A DNA stretch of 64,000 nucleotides, from positions 682,001-746,000 of the forward strand of contig NZ_LT629688.1 of the NCBI RefSeq assembly GCF_900101785.1, given 5' to 3'. Shown one piece after another: positions 7,916-16,114 of the stretch. Position 1 is the stretch's first letter. Each line of letters starts with the position of its first letter. The stretch comes from Auraticoccus monumenti. Lineage in GTDB: Bacteria > Actinomycetota > Actinomycetes > Propionibacteriales > Propionibacteriaceae. The notes below the pieces were generated by a model that saw nothing but the letters and a program-made list of their open reading frames with translations, did no database searches and was not told the origin of the DNA. A program made the translations under genes and the position numbers.

Positions 7916-8815
7916 TCACGGTCGAGCAGGGACGACCCGGAGCTGCGCGAGGCGGGACGGGTCGCCGATCACCTCGAGACCGGCGATCCCGTGCTCCCCG
8001 AGGTGGATGACGAAGGCCGCGCGCAGCACCCCGTCCGGCGCGAACACCGCACCGGGCAGGCCGTCGATGATCGCCACCCGCGTCTCCTCCGCCCGGCCGG
8101 CGAACACCCGGGCGACCGCGTCGGCACCGCGCACACGGGGCTGGAGCAGCGGGGCCCCCGCCTCCGCGGAGGCCTGCGCCCCGGCGACCACCACCGGGTC
8201 CGCCCGGAGCTCGACCTCGGGGTCCAGCAGCTGCAGCAGGTCCCCGAAGTCGCCCTGCCGTGAGGCCTTGAGGAAGGCCGCGACGGCGTCGGCCCGCCGG
8301 GTGCGCTCAGCCGGGACGTCGACGCCCGCCACCCGGCGTCGGGCCCGGGAGGCCAGCTGGCGGGCGGCCGCCGGGCTGCGTTCGACGATCGGTGCGACGT
8401 CGGCGAAGGAGAGCCCGAAGACGTCGTGCAGGACGAACGCCAGGCGCTCCAGCGGTGTGAGCTGGTCCAGGACGACGACCATCGCCGCCTCGACCTCCTC
8501 GTCCCGGAGCGTCACGGTCTCCGGGTCGTCGTCCTCGGCACCGGTGTCCGGCACGTCGTCGTCGAGGTCCTCCCGGCGAGCACCACGGCTGCGCAGCAGG
8601 TCGATGCTCACCCGCGACACGACCGTGGTCAGCCAGGCGTTGAGGTTGTCGATCGTGTCGGCGTCCACCCGGCTCAGCCGGACCCACGTCTCCTGGACGG
8701 CGTCGTCGGCGTCCCAGTGCGATCCCAGCACCCGGTGGGCGATGGAGCGCAGACGCTGCCTTCGGGCGTCGAAGGCGTCCTCGAGCCCGGACCCGGTGAC
8801 GGCGGGATCGGTCAC
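7916..8815 (-). CDS. ECF sigma factor with C-terminal SnoaL-like domain (ECF41-like)
   Basis: This 299-residue protein has sigma region 2 (GSHWDADDAVQETWVRL), sigma region 4 (LTPLERLAFVLHDVFGLSFADVAPIVERSPAAARQL) and a C-terminal domain of about 110 residues with the SnoaL/NTF2-like start AVAAFLKASRQGDF. That architecture is typical of ECF41, whose extension replaces an anti-sigma factor. ECF41 genes usually sit beside an oxidoreductase, carboxymuconolactone decarboxylase or epimerase that they control. Here an FAD oxidoreductase gene is divergent. The start is GTG 8815. Confidence 0.88.
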   Translation of the reverse strand: MTDPAVTGSGLEDAFDARRQRLRSIAHRVLGSHWDADDAVQETWVRLSRVDADTIDNLNAWLTTVVSRVSIDLLRSRGARREDLDDDVPDTGAEDDDPETVTLRDEEVEAAMVVVLDQLTPLERLAFVLHDVFGLSFADVAPIVERSPAAARQLASRARRRVAGVDVPAERTRRADAVAAFLKASRQGDFGDLLQLLDPEVELRADPVVVAGAQASAEAGAPLLQPRVRGADAVARVFAGRAEETRVAIIDGLPGAVFAPDGVLRAAFVIHLGEHGIAGLEVIGDPSRLAQLRVVPARP

Positions 8816-8846
8816 GAGGCCCCATCCTGTCCGCGCCGCGCGCCTC

Positions 8847-8876
8847 TGTCACGTTCCTGGTGGCTCGACCGACGTC
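8847..8876 (+). promoter_or_regulatory. Possible ECF41-dependent promoter
   Basis: TGTCACG (8847-8853) resembles the TGTCACA -35 box described for ECF41 sigma factors, and CGTC (8873-8876) the -10 box, in the divergent gap before the FAD oxidoreductase gene. The spacing of 19 nt is longer than I would expect, so this is weak. Confidence 0.3.
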
Positions 8877-8947
8877 AGCAGTGAGGGGGTTGCTGCCGTC
8901 GTCAAGACGCCCTCGCCCCACCGACGCCACACCGAGAGGCACCGCCC

Positions 8948-10336
8948 ATGACCACCGACCCCACCACCACCGACTCCACCGCGACCGACCCCACCTGCAC
9001 GGACCCCGCCGCGACCGACCTCACGGCGACCCCGACCGCTGCCGACCTGTCGGGTCTGCGTCGAGCGGTGCGAGGCCGCGTGTGGCTGCCGGGCGACGCC
9101 GGCTTCGACGAGGTGCGGCTGCCCTGGAACCGCGCCGTCCGGCAACCCGTGCGCGCGGTCGTCGAGGCGGCCGACGCCGACGACGTCGCGGCCCTGGTGC
9201 GGTACGCCGCCGGGGTGGGGGTCGCGATCACGACGCAGCCCAACGGCCACGGCGCCTCCGGCCGCACCGCCGACACGATCCTGCTCCGGACCGGCCGGCT
9301 CGGCGACATCCACCTCGACGTCGACGCCCGCCGCGCCCGGATCGGCGCCGGGGTGCGGTCGGGTCACCTGCAGCGCGCCACCGCCGAGCACGGCCTGACC
9401 GGACTGCTGGGCAGCTCGCCGGTGGTGAGCGTGACCGGGGTGGCCCTCGGCGGCGGGCTCAGCTGGTTCGGGCGCGCGCAGGGGTGGGTGGCCGACGGCG
9501 TCTGCGCCCTGGACGTGGTGGACGCCGACGGCGAGCAGCGCACCGTGACCGCCGCGAGCGACCCCGACCTGTTCTGGGCGCTGCGCGGCGGCGGTGGCGA
9601 GCACGCCGTCGTGACCGCTCTGGAGGTTCGGCTCCACCCGGCCCCGGAGGTCTTCGGCGGCCGGGTGCTCTGGTCCGGGGAGCACGCGCGGGCCGTGGTC
9701 GAGGCCTTCCGCGTCGCCACCCGCACGGCACCGGTGCAGCTGACCCTGTGGCTGGACCTGCTGCACCTCCCCAGCGGGGAGCCGCTGGTGGCGATCGACC
9801 TCACCTACCTCGGCGCGGAGCGGGACGCCCGGGCCCACCTGACCGCGCTGGACCCGCTGCCGGCCCCGCTCTCCGACACCCGCCGGTCGATGACCGTCGC
9901 CGAGCTGGGCCCCATCACGGGTGAACCCACGGAACCGGCGGCGGGCGTCTCCCACGCCGAGCTGCTCACCGAGTTTGACGACGCCGCCGTCGACGCTCTG
10001 CTCGCCTCGCCCATCACGCCCATGATGAGCGTCCAGGTCCGCCAGCTGGGCGGCGCCTTCGCGCAGCCGTCGGACACCCCCCACGGCCCGCTGCTCGAGC
10101 CGTTCGCGGTGTACATGTTCGGCGCCCCCGGTCCGCGGGCGACGGCGGGCGACATCGCGGCGAGACAACAGGCCCTGGCGCGCTCGCTCCCCACCAGCGG
10201 GCGGAAGCCGGTCACCTTCCTCAACCCGGGCGAGCAGCTGGCGGACGCGCTGCCGGCGGCGTCGGTCGAGCGCCTGCGGAGGATCAAGACCGAGCGGGAC
10301 CCGCGCCGCCTCCTCCGCAGCAGCTTCGGGGCCTGA
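8948..10336 (+). CDS. FAD-binding oxidoreductase (VAO/BBE-like)
   Basis: This is a 462-residue flavoprotein. After a Thr/Asp-rich leader of about 33 residues come the PCMH-type FAD domain motifs: QPVRAVVEAADADDVAALV, TTQPNGHGAS (contacts the FAD pyrophosphate), GAGVRSGHLQRA, the glycine-rich GVALGGGLSWFGR and DPDLFWALRGGGGEHAVVT. The terminal DPRRLLRSSF corresponds to the usual DPxxxF end of berberine-bridge-type enzymes. The GHG in place of the common GGGH and the lack of a nearby Cys suggest at most single-residue FAD attachment. The divergent ECF41-like factor is the likely regulator. Substrate unknown. Confidence 0.85.
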   Translation: MTTDPTTTDSTATDPTCTDPAATDLTATPTAADLSGLRRAVRGRVWLPGDAGFDEVRLPWNRAVRQPVRAVVEAADADDVAALVRYAAGVGVAITTQPNGHGASGRTADTILLRTGRLGDIHLDVDARRARIGAGVRSGHLQRATAEHGLTGLLGSSPVVSVTGVALGGGLSWFGRAQGWVADGVCALDVVDADGEQRTVTAASDPDLFWALRGGGGEHAVVTALEVRLHPAPEVFGGRVLWSGEHARAVVEAFRVATRTAPVQLTLWLDLLHLPSGEPLVAIDLTYLGAERDARAHLTALDPLPAPLSDTRRSMTVAELGPITGEPTEPAAGVSHAELLTEFDDAAVDALLASPITPMMSVQVRQLGGAFAQPSDTPHGPLLEPFAVYMFGAPGPRATAGDIAARQQALARSLPTSGRKPVTFLNPGEQLADALPAASVERLRRIKTERDPRRLLRSSFGA

Positions 10337-10368
10337 ACCGCCCTGTCCGGTGACGCTGACGACCGACT

Positions 10369-10383
10369 GGTCCGTATCGGACC
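10369..10383. terminator. Small hairpin within duplicated 14-mer, convergent gap
   Basis: GGTCCG-TAT-CGGACC forms a 6-bp stem between the convergent FAD oxidoreductase and VanZ genes. It is flanked by two copies of GACCGACTGGTCCG (10361-10374 and 10384-10397). It could act as a weak bidirectional terminator; there is no T-run. Confidence 0.3.
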
Positions 10384-10431
10384 GACCGACTGGTCCGGCT
10401 GGGCGGCCGTCGTCCTCGTCGGTCGGGCCGG

Positions 10432-10923
10432 TCAGCGCCTCCGCGCCACGACGGCGCCGGAGGGGGTGCGGCGGGACGGGGCGGGGCGCCGACCCAGGGT
10501 CAGCGCGGTGCCGATGACGGCGCCGATCGTGTTGGCGACGAGGTCGCGGGGGTCGGAGACGCGGTCGAGCGGGATCTGCAGCACCTCGATCGAGGACGTG
10601 AGCAGGATGCCGACGGCGACCGCCGCGACCGCGGGCAGCCGGGGGACGGCCAGCCGCAGCAGCACCGCGACGGGCACGAAGAGCACGATGTTGGCCACGA
10701 ACTCCCCGGTCCCTCCGGTGCTCCACGTCACGGGGTCCAGCCACGTCTGCAGCGAGAGGACGCTGCCGGGACCGGCGTCGGTGCGCATCAGCCACGGCAC
10801 CCGGCCGAGGGTGATGGCGGCGACCAGGGCGAGGTACAGCACCCCCGCCAGCGCGAAGGGGACCGACACCGGCCCCGTCGGCCTGGCTGGGCCGGTCGGG
10901 GCGTGCGGGGTGTGGGTGGCCAT
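10432..10923 (-). CDS. VanZ family membrane protein
   Basis: The product is about 163 residues from the ATG at 10923. It has a short Pro-rich N-terminus, then four hydrophobic segments (VPFALAGVLYLALVAAI, FVANIVLFVPVAVLLRL, AVAAVAVGILLTSSIEVLQ, DLVANTIGAVIGTAL). The NxxLFxP motif before the second segment, the SxxIExxQ motif and the closing RDLVANTxGxxxG are the VanZ signature. VanZ proteins are implicated in low-level teicoplanin tolerance, but in this group the role is unknown. The frame extends upstream to 11064, but that part is only arginine/proline-rich. Confidence 0.82.
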   Translation of the reverse strand: MATHTPHAPTGPARPTGPVSVPFALAGVLYLALVAAITLGRVPWLMRTDAGPGSVLSLQTWLDPVTWSTGGTGEFVANIVLFVPVAVLLRLAVPRLPAVAAVAVGILLTSSIEVLQIPLDRVSDPRDLVANTIGAVIGTALTLGRRPAPSRRTPSGAVVARRR

Positions 10924-11060
10924 CAGGTCGTCAGTCCCCTCCGAGCGTGGGCGCCGGTCGGTTCGTCGCCCTCGCAGGTCAGAACGTGGACCGGGCCCGG
11001 CACGTTCCGTGCCGGGCCGGTCCTGGGACCGTGGTCGTAGGACGACCGGTCCGCGGTCGC

Positions 11061-12011
11061 TCACGCCGCCGCGACCTCCGCGAACGAGACCCCAGCCAGC
11101 TCCTGGGACACCCGCCAGACGCGGTCGGCCTCCACCGGGTCGCGCAGGGGGCGGAAGAGCCGCTGCTCGGCGGGGGCGCCTCCCAGCTGGCCCGGACCGT
11201 CGGGTCCGTAGAAGTGCCCCCCGCGGGCCTGCGGTGAGGTGGCGGCGTACAGCGCGGGCAGCGGGGCGCTCTCCACCGTCCCGGCCAGGATCCCCGCCCG
11301 CGAGAGCCGGCGGATCATGCTGATCTGGGGGGAGTCACTGGCGCGTCCGATCTCCGGTCGCGCCGCCAGCAGGCTCGTCGGAGCCACGCCGGGGTGGGAA
11401 ATGTTGCTCGTGATGCCCCAGCCCCCGGCCCGGCTGCGCCGCTCGAGCTCCAGCCCGAAGAGGCCGAAGGCGATCTTGGACTGGCTGTAGGCGCGCATGC
11501 CGTCGTAGCTGGTCTCCCAGTTCACGTCGTCCCAGTTCATAGCCCCGGCGCGGGCGGCGATGCTGAGCTGCGACGTGACGCGGGCCCGGCCGGCGGACAG
11601 CAGCGGGAGCAGGTGCGCCACCAGTGCGACGTGGCCGAGGTGGTTGGTGCCGAGCTGCAGCTCGAACCCGTCGACGGTGGTCTGCCGCTCCGGCGGCCTC
11701 ATCACCCCGGCGTTGTTGATCAGGAGGTGGATCGGGGCCCCCTCGGCGCGCAGCGTCTCCCCGAGTGCGGCCACGGACTGCAGGGACGAGAGGTCGAGGT
11801 CGTGCAGGGTCAGCCGGGCGGTCGGGTGCTCGGCGCGGATCCGGCCGAGGGCCGCCTGGCCCTTGACGCGGTTGCGCACGGGCATCAGCACCTCGGCGCC
11901 GGCGGCGGCGAGCCGACGGGCGATGACGAGGCCCATCCCGTCGCTCGCTCCGGTGACGAGGGCGCGGCGGCCGGTCAGGTCGGGCAGGGACAGCTCAGGT
12001 GTACGAGGCAT
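11061..12011 (-). CDS. SDR family oxidoreductase, retinol-dehydrogenase-like
   Basis: This classical SDR of 316 residues has [15 protein letters not shown] for NADP binding, NNAGV, the catalytic Ser/Tyr/Lys set with [15 protein letters not shown], and [10 protein letters not shown] after strand 6. The C-terminal GGHFYGPDG matches the WW-domain-oxidoreductase/retinol-dehydrogenase-like group common in actinobacteria. It lies 30 bp after the DUF3159 gene, with AAGGAG before the ATG at 12011, so the two form an operon. The divergent XRE regulator gene beyond is a usual partner for such SDR genes. Confidence 0.88.
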   Translation of the reverse strand: MPRTPELSLPDLTGRRALVTGASDGMGLVIARRLAAAGAEVLMPVRNRVKGQAALGRIRAEHPTARLTLHDLDLSSLQSVAALGETLRAEGAPIHLLINNAGVMRPPERQTTVDGFELQLGTNHLGHVALVAHLLPLLSAGRARVTSQLSIAARAGAMNWDDVNWETSYDGMRAYSQSKIAFGLFGLELERRSRAGGWGITSNISHPGVAPTSLLAARPEIGRASDSPQISMIRRLSRAGILAGTVESAPLPALYAATSPQARGGHFYGPDGPGQLGGAPAEQRLFRPLRDPVEADRVWRVSQELAGVSFAEVAAA

Positions 12012-12041
12012 GGCGTTCTTCTCCTTGTGTTGGGTGGGGGT

Positions 12042-12791
12042 TCAGCGAGAGGTGGGGACGGGACGGGGGGTGGTGGTGGCGCCGGCCACGCGGCGGGCGA
12101 CGACGAGGGTCACGGCGTAGTGGACGGCGAAGGCGGAGGTGGCCACGACCTGGGCCACGGCGAGGATCCCCGGCTGGTCGGCGAGGTAGAAGCCGACGCG
12201 TGCGAAGAGGTTGGCGGTGGCCATGGCCAGGGCGATCAGCGAGCTGATGGTGTAGGTGCGGAGCAGACCGGGGTGTGACCGCCAGTCGCGCGGACCTCCG
12301 GAGAGCGGGTTGACCATCAGGCCGATCAGGGGGCGGCGTGCCAGCAGCATGACGACGTGCGCGACGACGAAGAGCGCGGGCACGACCATGGTGGGCAGGA
12401 AGAAGGCCCGGGCCTCCCCGGCGAAGGCCGCGACGCCGGCGCAGAGCGCGGCGACCACCAGACCGGCGACCGCCGCCCCGGGCGACTCCCGGCGGGCGAG
12501 CCGCACCCCGCAGGCGGCCACCGCGGTGACGCCGAGGGCGACCAGGCCCGTGCCCAGCCCGGCGGCGGCGTCCGCGGCCACGAAGGCGACGGTCGGGGCG
12601 GCCGCCGCGGCCAGGCCCACCGGCCCGCCGACCCGTTCCAGGGTGCTGTGCGCGGCGGCGCCGGCGTCGGACCTCTGGACCGGGTCCGGGAGGTCGAGCA
12701 CCCGGCGGGCGGTGGCGCTGACGCCGACGGCTCGCTGGGAGGGAGGAGTCGGCGCGAGCCGCTCCCGGTCGGTGCTGAGCTGGTCGATCAT
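12042..12791 (-). CDS. DUF3159 family membrane protein
   Basis: This 249-residue integral membrane protein has about six hydrophobic segments. The family pattern is GGPVGLAAAAAPTVAFVA, then GEARAFFLPTMVVPALF, NPLSGGPRDWRSHPGLLRTYT and a final pair of membrane spans. Function is not established for DUF3159. It is the first gene of an operon with the downstream SDR. Confidence 0.78.
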   Translation of the reverse strand: MIDQLSTDRERLAPTPPSQRAVGVSATARRVLDLPDPVQRSDAGAAAHSTLERVGGPVGLAAAAAPTVAFVAADAAAGLGTGLVALGVTAVAACGVRLARRESPGAAVAGLVVAALCAGVAAFAGEARAFFLPTMVVPALFVVAHVVMLLARRPLIGLMVNPLSGGPRDWRSHPGLLRTYTISSLIALAMATANLFARVGFYLADQPGILAVAQVVATSAFAVHYAVTLVVARRVAGATTTPRPVPTSR

Positions 12792-13001
12792 GGTCTCTCC
12801 TCGTTCGGTGGGCCGGTGCCGCCAGTCTTGGGCCGGGGCGGCAACCCATCCAGGGCCTCCCGATCCGCCCCTGACACCGGGTACGAGCCCCTGCCCGGCA
12901 CGAGGTCCGGCGGCTCAGAGGGGGATCGACAGGCCGTGGCTCTCGGCGCGCAGGAGCGGTAGGAACGAGGGGTACGCACCGAACCAGAGGAGAGTGGACC
13001 C

Positions 13002-13847
13002 GTGGTCGACAGGGACAGGACGGGGCTGGCGGACTTCCTGCGCCGCCGCCGCGAGGCGATGCAGCCCGAGGACGTCGGCATGCCGCGGGGGCAGCGCCGT
13101 CGCACCAGCGGGCTGCGCCGTGAGGAGGTCGCGGCGCTCTGCCACATGTCGACCGACTACTACGCCCGCCTCGAGCGCGAACGGGGGCCGCAGCCGTCGG
13201 AGCAGATGCTGGCCTCCATCGCCCAGGGCCTGCACCTCGGGCTGGACGAGCGCGACCACCTCTTCCGCCTCGCCGGCCACCAGCCACCGGCCCGCGGAGC
13301 GCTCAGCGAGCACATCAACCCCGGTCTGCTGCGCATCCTGGACCGCCTCCACGACACCCCGGCCGAGGTCGTCACCGAGCTGGGCGAGACGCTGCGGCAG
13401 AGCCCGCTGGGCGTCGCGCTCACCGGGGACCTCACCAGCTACACCGGCCCGGCGCGCAGCATGGGCTACCGGTGGTTCACCGACCCCGCCGCCCGGTCGC
13501 GGTACCGACCGGAGGACCACGAGACGCTGTCCCGGCTGTACGCCTCCCACCTCCGCCAGGTGGTCACGATGCGCGGGCCCGGCTCCCGGGCCGCGCAGCT
13601 GGCCGAGCTGGCCCTGGCCGACAGCGAGGAGCTGCGGGTGCTGTGGGAGCGGCACGAGGTCGGGCTGCGCCCCGACGAGGTCAAGCGGTTCGTGCACCCC
13701 GAGCTCGGTGAGCTGACGCTGCACTGCCAGACGCTGCTCGACCCGGCCCAGTCGCACCGGCTGCTGGTCTACACCGCGGTCCCGGGCACCGAGAGCCACG
13801 AGAAGCTCCAGCTGCTGGCCGTCATCGGCGCCCAGTCGATGATCTGA
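13002..13847 (+). CDS. XRE-family regulator with MmyB-like ligand domain
   Basis: This 281-residue protein starts at GTG 13002 after AGAGGAGAG. The N-terminal HTH (residues 8-80) carries the family motif RRRTSGLRREEVAALCHMSTDYYARLERERGPQPSEQML. The C-terminal 190 residues are the MmyB-like, PAS-fold ligand-binding domain (LLRILDRLHDTPAEV, MGYRWFTDPAARSRY, LHCQTLLDPAQSHRLLVYTAVPGTES). Proteins of this type commonly regulate an adjacent divergent SDR gene, as seen here with the 12791-11061 operon. Confidence 0.9.
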   Translation: MVDRDRTGLADFLRRRREAMQPEDVGMPRGQRRRTSGLRREEVAALCHMSTDYYARLERERGPQPSEQMLASIAQGLHLGLDERDHLFRLAGHQPPARGALSEHINPGLLRILDRLHDTPAEVVTELGETLRQSPLGVALTGDLTSYTGPARSMGYRWFTDPAARSRYRPEDHETLSRLYASHLRQVVTMRGPGSRAAQLAELALADSEELRVLWERHEVGLRPDEVKRFVHPELGELTLHCQTLLDPAQSHRLLVYTAVPGTESHEKLQLLAVIGAQSMI

Positions 13848-13887
13848 CCACCGGGCGGGTGAGAGGACGCCGCCGCGGCGACCCGGG

Positions 13888-15228
13888 TCAGCGGCGCCGG
13901 ACGCGGGCGGCGGGGGCCGGGACGCTTCCTGACGCTCCCCCGGTCCGGCGTCCGAGCCGCTCCTCCAGCGTCGCGGCCACGGTGTCGACCGGGTCGGGCA
14001 GGGCGGCCGTCGCACGCGCCATCTGCTGGGCCCGCTGCCGGTAGCGCGGGTCACCCAGCACGTCGCGGACCGCCGTCCGGATGCGGGCCGGCGAGGGACG
14101 TCCGCTGCGCAGGTTCCGCCCCACCCCGGCCCAGGCGGCCCGGGCCGCGACCTCCGGCTTGTCCTCGGTCTCCCCCGCCACCACCAGCGGGACGCCGTGG
14201 CGCAGGGCGTCCTGCACCCCGCCGTGACCGCCGTTGGTCACCATCACGTCGGTGCGCGGCAGCAGCCGGTCGTAGGGCAGGAAGGTGGAGACCCGGACGT
14301 TGCCGGGCAGCCGCTGCGGGGCGAGCGCCCGTTCCAGGTCGGCCACCGGTCGCCCCCCGGTGGAGACGACGACGAGGACGTCCTCGCGGGCCAGCGCCCG
14401 GACCGCCGGGGCCAGCAGCTTGCCCAGGTCGGCGTTGTCCAGCGTCCCCTGGGTGACGTGGACCACCGGCCGGTCCCCGTCCAGCTCGCCCCACCACGCC
14501 GGCACCGCACGCTCCGACGGCGGGGGCCGGACCGGGCCGACGAAGCGCACCGTGCCCGGGAGCTCGCGCCGGGGGTACTCCATCTCGGCCAGCCCGAGGT
14601 GGAAGGTGAGGTCGTAGGCCGTCACCTGGTCGAAGAAGTTGACCGAGCCCGGCGGCACCCCGTGCGGCACCAGCTCCGCGTCCAGGCGGTCGTGCAGCGG
14701 CTTGAGCGGGCCGTGGTGCAGGAACCAGTTCGCCTGCACGTTCCGCCTCCGGGTGAACCAGGACGTGCTCGGTGCCAGCCCCGAGCCGAAGGGGGCGCAG
14801 TCCACGCTGACCACCGACAGCGGCGTCATCGACACCCCCAGCACCGGCGGCCGGGTGGACGGTTCGCGCCGGGCCAGGGGCAGCGCCCCGAGGAAGGCGG
14901 TGTCGGAGAGCACGGCGTCGACGTCGTGGCGGGCCAGCGCCGAGGTGAGCGCGTCGTGCTGGGCCTCCAACGGGTCGATGAAGATGGACACGATGTCCTC
15001 CAGCGCGGCGGCGACCCGGTTCCGGGGGCGCGGTCCGACCGGCGGGACGATCTCGCTGGCCGGCGGCAGCGGCAGCAGCTCCAGGCCGGCGTCGGCGGCC
15101 ATGCCGGAGAACTGGCGGCCGGTGAGCACCAGCACCCGGTAGCCACGCTCACGCAGCCCACGGCCCAGGGTCAGCATCGGGTTCACGTGCCCGAGCAGCG
15201 GCGTGGCGGGGAGGAGGACGGTCGGCAT
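13888..15228 (-). CDS. GT1-family UDP-glycosyltransferase (macrolide-type)
   Basis: This 446-residue GT-B enzyme starts MPTVLLPATPLLGHVNPMLTLG, the acceptor-domain start with the catalytic-type His of LGHVNP. The C-terminal domain carries VHVTQGTLDNADLGKLLAPA and the nucleotide-sugar motif LLPRTDVMVTNGGHGGVQDALRHGVPLVVAGETEDKPEVA. The start at ATG 15228 has GGAGAG upstream; the longer frame is not supported. It is the third gene of an operon after an MFS exporter and a GT2 enzyme, so it may decorate a lipid or small metabolite that the exporter moves. Confidence 0.88.
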   Translation of the reverse strand: MPTVLLPATPLLGHVNPMLTLGRGLRERGYRVLVLTGRQFSGMAADAGLELLPLPPASEIVPPVGPRPRNRVAAALEDIVSIFIDPLEAQHDALTSALARHDVDAVLSDTAFLGALPLARREPSTRPPVLGVSMTPLSVVSVDCAPFGSGLAPSTSWFTRRRNVQANWFLHHGPLKPLHDRLDAELVPHGVPPGSVNFFDQVTAYDLTFHLGLAEMEYPRRELPGTVRFVGPVRPPPSERAVPAWWGELDGDRPVVHVTQGTLDNADLGKLLAPAVRALAREDVLVVVSTGGRPVADLERALAPQRLPGNVRVSTFLPYDRLLPRTDVMVTNGGHGGVQDALRHGVPLVVAGETEDKPEVAARAAWAGVGRNLRSGRPSPARIRTAVRDVLGDPRYRQRAQQMARATAALPDPVDTVAATLEERLGRRTGGASGSVPAPAARVRRR

Positions 15229-15241
15229 GGCTCTCCTCACC

Positions 15242-16114
15242 TTATTCGGGCCCCCGAGCCGCACGACCCCCCTGCCGCCGGCGACGACGCCCGAGGTCGC
15301 CGAGCACCGCCACAGCCAGCAGCGCGAGCGGGACCGCGCGCCAGCGACGACGTCGTCGGCGGACCAGCTCGCGGTCGGCCGGCCGGACCGCCGGGGCCAC
15401 CCCAATCACCCGGCGACCGGCCGCCCGGTTCACCACCGAGGCCAGCGCGTAGTAGTAGCCGTAGGAGACCACCACCGTGTGCGCCAGCCCCTGGTCCATC
15501 CGCCGGGACGAGGTGTGCACGGGGTTGCGGCCGTCCCAGTGCACGGTCCCGACCCGACGCAGCCGACGCAGCAGGTCGACCTCGTCACCGCCCTGGGTCA
15601 GCGTGACGTCGTAGCCGGGGAAGCCCTCGCGGCGGTAGGCCACGTTGGTGGCGGTCAGGTAGGTGACCCGTCCGGTGAGGGCGTGCACCGCGGCGACGAG
15701 CGCGAACCCGACCGGGGGCATCACGGCGGCCCACCAGGGCGGGTCGAGGTAGCGGCAGGGGCCGGCCACCGCGACCACCCCCGGGTGCTCGCGGAAGGCC
15801 TCGTCCAGGCGGCTGAGCCAGTCCCGCGGGTGCAGGGTGTCGGCGTCGGTGGAGACCACCAGCTCACCCCGGGCCTCCTCCACCCCCCGCTGCCGGGCGG
15901 CGCAGACCCCGCGCCGGCCCTCGTGCACCACCCGGACGCCCGCGCGCTCGGCCACGGCCACGGTGTCGTCGGTGCTGCCGTTGTCCACCACCAGCAGCTC
16001 GACGCCACCGGCGAAGTCCTGCGCCTGCAGGGAGGCCAGGGTGGCGGCCAGGTGATCGCCCTCGTCCAGCGCGGGCACGACCACCGAGAACCGCGGCGCC
16101 GATCGGCCGCTCAC
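15242..16114 (-). CDS. Glycosyltransferase family 2 protein
   Basis: This 290-residue GT-A protein has FSVVVPALDEGDHLAATLASL, VVDNGSTDDTVAVAE and STDADTLHPRDWL (the DxD metal site), followed by a hydrophobic stretch at MPPVGFALVAAVHALTG and GGDEVDLLRRLRRVG as the ED-type acceptor motif. The C-terminus has an RRRRRR cluster and one hydrophobic segment, which may anchor it to the membrane. The GTG start overlaps the MFS stop by 4 bp, and the GT1 gene starts 13 bp after its stop. Confidence 0.88.
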   Translation of the reverse strand: MSGRSAPRFSVVVPALDEGDHLAATLASLQAQDFAGGVELLVVDNGSTDDTVAVAERAGVRVVHEGRRGVCAARQRGVEEARGELVVSTDADTLHPRDWLSRLDEAFREHPGVVAVAGPCRYLDPPWWAAVMPPVGFALVAAVHALTGRVTYLTATNVAYRREGFPGYDVTLTQGGDEVDLLRRLRRVGTVHWDGRNPVHTSSRRMDQGLAHTVVVSYGYYYALASVVNRAAGRRVIGVAPAVRPADRELVRRRRRRWRAVPLALLAVAVLGDLGRRRRRQGGRAARGPE

